Below are positions 32,701-32,996 of a stretch of 32,996 bases of DNA, in pieces. The DNA is from Verrucomicrobiota bacterium (GTDB lineage Bacteria; Verrucomicrobiota; Verrucomicrobiia; Opitutales; Opitutaceae): positions 1-32,996 of the forward strand of contig JAEZAD010000217.1 of assembly GCA_023430565.1 (NCBI GenBank), in the 5' to 3' direction. The position numbers and the translations under genes were made by a program. Numbering within the stretch: the stretch's first letter is position 1; every line of letters begins with the position of its first letter. Below the pieces are notes generated by a model. It saw nothing but the letters and a program-made list of their open reading frames with translations, was not told the DNA's origin and searched no databases.

Positions 32701-32996
32701 CTCCACGATTTCCGGCGCCGGCACCCTCGCCCTCGGTAGCGCTCAACGCACGTTCGACGTCGGCAACTCTTCCAACGCCGCCAGCGACCTCACCGTCAGC
32801 AGCAACATCAGCGGCACCGGCAGCCTCCTGAAAACCGGCACCGGCACCCTCGCTCTCTCCGGCTCGAACAACACCTTCTCCGGCGGCGTCACCGTGAATC
32901 AAGGCACGCTGCTCGCCGTCGGCACGACGAGCGAAGGCGGCTTCAAAGCGCTCGGCGATTACGACAGCGTGGTCGTCCCCACGACGGTCGTCACGG
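29702..32996 (+). CDS. Secreted autotransporter-associated beta-strand repeat protein, N-terminal part
   Basis: An open frame of 1098 codons runs off the right edge. It begins at TTG 29702 behind a GAAGGA site (GTG 29720 is an alternative). Residues 1-47 form an extended signal peptide with a polar Ser-rich leader, then the hydrophobic core WAPVIVGVLACVGYL and cut site PTSAA. The mature part opens TWDGGGSGSSWGTKNNW, a start common in this class, and continues as a Gly/Ser/Thr/Asn-rich beta-helix. Seven copies of the L-x-K-x-G-x-G-T-L-T-L-S-G-x-N-T-Y-T-G unit (PATR type) lie at residues 244, 434, 531, 666, 794, 895 and 1042. No cysteine-rich or catalytic domain is seen. It is presumably a surface adhesin or matrix protein; the C-terminal anchor (beta-barrel or PEP-CTERM) lies outside the window. 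Confidence 0.85.
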   Translation, partial: MPLLTPVLTNPSESSSSKPALPWRILWAPVIVGVLACVGYLSPTSAATRTWDGGGSGSSWGTKNNWSNNTTPTASDSVVFNASGANNKFAITLGANRTVLGLTFSAATGTNAFTLSGNTLTITSAGIVNNDAENQTFSSVVSIATNAQTFNAASGNLTFNAVTLTSANLTLSGNSNITLGSGSGALTNSGANRTLTINSGGNRTIGAINLSNNGTSRTLTITGSGNATVTGAIANGGGSTAGNLTKSGNGTLILSGANTYTGLTTVSQGTLRLSAANRLADGSSLTVSGGTFDLQSFNETVGAVTLSSGTIAGTGTLTGSSYALQGGTVNANLGAGTATVTSGTTTLNGSLGSTTVNINSGTLALGASNRLADSATVNIGGGTLNIGSFNDTVGALSLSSGGINGSGTLTASSFAFSNAGSASVSAALAGGGSLTKTGAGTLTLSGANTYTGQTIVNGGTLQLSSSHRIADTSNLVLGASGVFQFDWGAHNETVGSLSGSGTLSLRGSSFTTSTSADTVFSGTITDSYGAFRKAGSGNLTLSGNNTYTGITYIDGGTLIAASSTALGGSTSGNVIASGATLALQGGISLTEGSFSVQGTGDGGVGAIHNVSGNNTLNATLNLGGATTLGSTSGTLTLGNLSLASDLTFAGAGNFATAGQLSGGGTLVKNGAGSLTLSGSNDNSYGATTLNEGTIVLGKSAGVSALGQGAITIGDASGASGSAVIQLAANNQIVDYAPSITFNSDGRLDLNGYTESLNTISGTSGEIALGGGSLTLGVNSGSSTFGGVISGAGTFTKTGSGIVTLSGANTYTAATAIDAGTLRAGAANAFSSGSAVSLANTSGATLDLNNFNQTVGSLSGGGSNGGNVSLGSATLTTGSDGSSTSYGGVISGTGGVTKAGAGTLTLTGANTYTGSTTISGGTLQLNGAGVLSNPDIVVNATTPGTTATFSLASSATQTINSLTFGGTGATSTSTNNVSLNSGSTLTLGGNVTYLATNNPLGSTISGAGTLALGSAQRTFDVGNSSNAASDLTVSSNISGTGSLLKTGTGTLALSGSNNTFSGGVTVNQGTLLAVGTTSEGGFKALGDYDSVVVPTTVVT
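30431..32925 (+). repeat. Seven PATR-type beta-strand repeats within the secreted protein
   Basis: Copies begin near 30431, 31001, 31292, 31697, 32081, 32384 and 32825. Each codes for a K-x-G-x-G-x-L core followed by SGxNTYTG and then xxxGTLxL. Copies 2, 5 and 6 share the DNA word ccaacacctacaccg almost unchanged (31041, 32121, 32424), while copies 4 and 7 have lost the NTYTG (NDNSYG, NNTFSG). Spacing is irregular, roughly 290 to 570 bases, so these are diverged units in a beta-helix and not a recent tandem array. Confidence 0.85.

Noticed and set aside
30103..32902. Several - strand frames across the repeat protein
   Set aside because: All are antisense to the PATR frame and show Val/Pro/Glu or Gly/Ala/Glu low-complexity products, the mirror of Gly/Ser/Thr-rich codons.

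Overview
The window is a very GC-rich piece of a Gram-negative bacterial chromosome. The mix of genes (a large exopolysaccharide locus, a tig-clpP-clpX operon, and a giant secreted protein built of autotransporter-associated beta-strand repeats) together with the near absence of Shine-Dalgarno sequences suggests a Verrucomicrobiota member, probably Opitutaceae-like. That placement is inference from gene content and style; no rRNA or other marker settles it.

Region 1 (1-19743, + strand) is the 3' part of a surface- or exopolysaccharide cluster that enters from the left. It holds two FkbM-type methyltransferases, two GT-A-like proteins with DxD motifs but no family I can name, two GT2 enzymes, seven GT4 or GT4-like enzymes, one GT-C-like membrane protein, a Wzy-type polymerase, an O-antigen ligase/polymerase-type membrane protein, a WcaF-like acetyltransferase and, last, a polyprenyl-phosphate sugar-phosphate transferase that would start each repeat unit on the lipid carrier. 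Junctions are ATGA, GTGA, TGATG or gaps of at most 31 bases, so the set is probably one translationally coupled transcript. No flippase, chain-length regulator or outer-membrane export gene lies in the window; they may be to the left.

Region 2 (19762-21416) carries a FAD-dependent disulfide oxidoreductase and a coupled 63-residue protein of unknown function on the end of the same transcript. A nested inverted repeat then separates them from the convergent hisA.

Region 3 (21414-24170) holds hisA (-), an M42 metallo-aminopeptidase (+) and a secreted DUF4380-like protein (-).

Region 4 (24366-29617) holds the tig-clpP-clpX proteostasis operon on the - strand and, divergently, tsaB-alr (tRNA t6A modification and D-alanine supply) with an ATGA overlap.

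Region 5 (29647 to the right edge) has a small hairpin terminator after alr and then the N-terminal 1098 codons of a secreted autotransporter-repeat protein. It starts at TTG 29702 and continues past the window. No tRNA, rRNA, CRISPR array or insertion sequence was seen. The longest gene-free stretches are 24171-24365 and 27688-27827, both under 200 bases.
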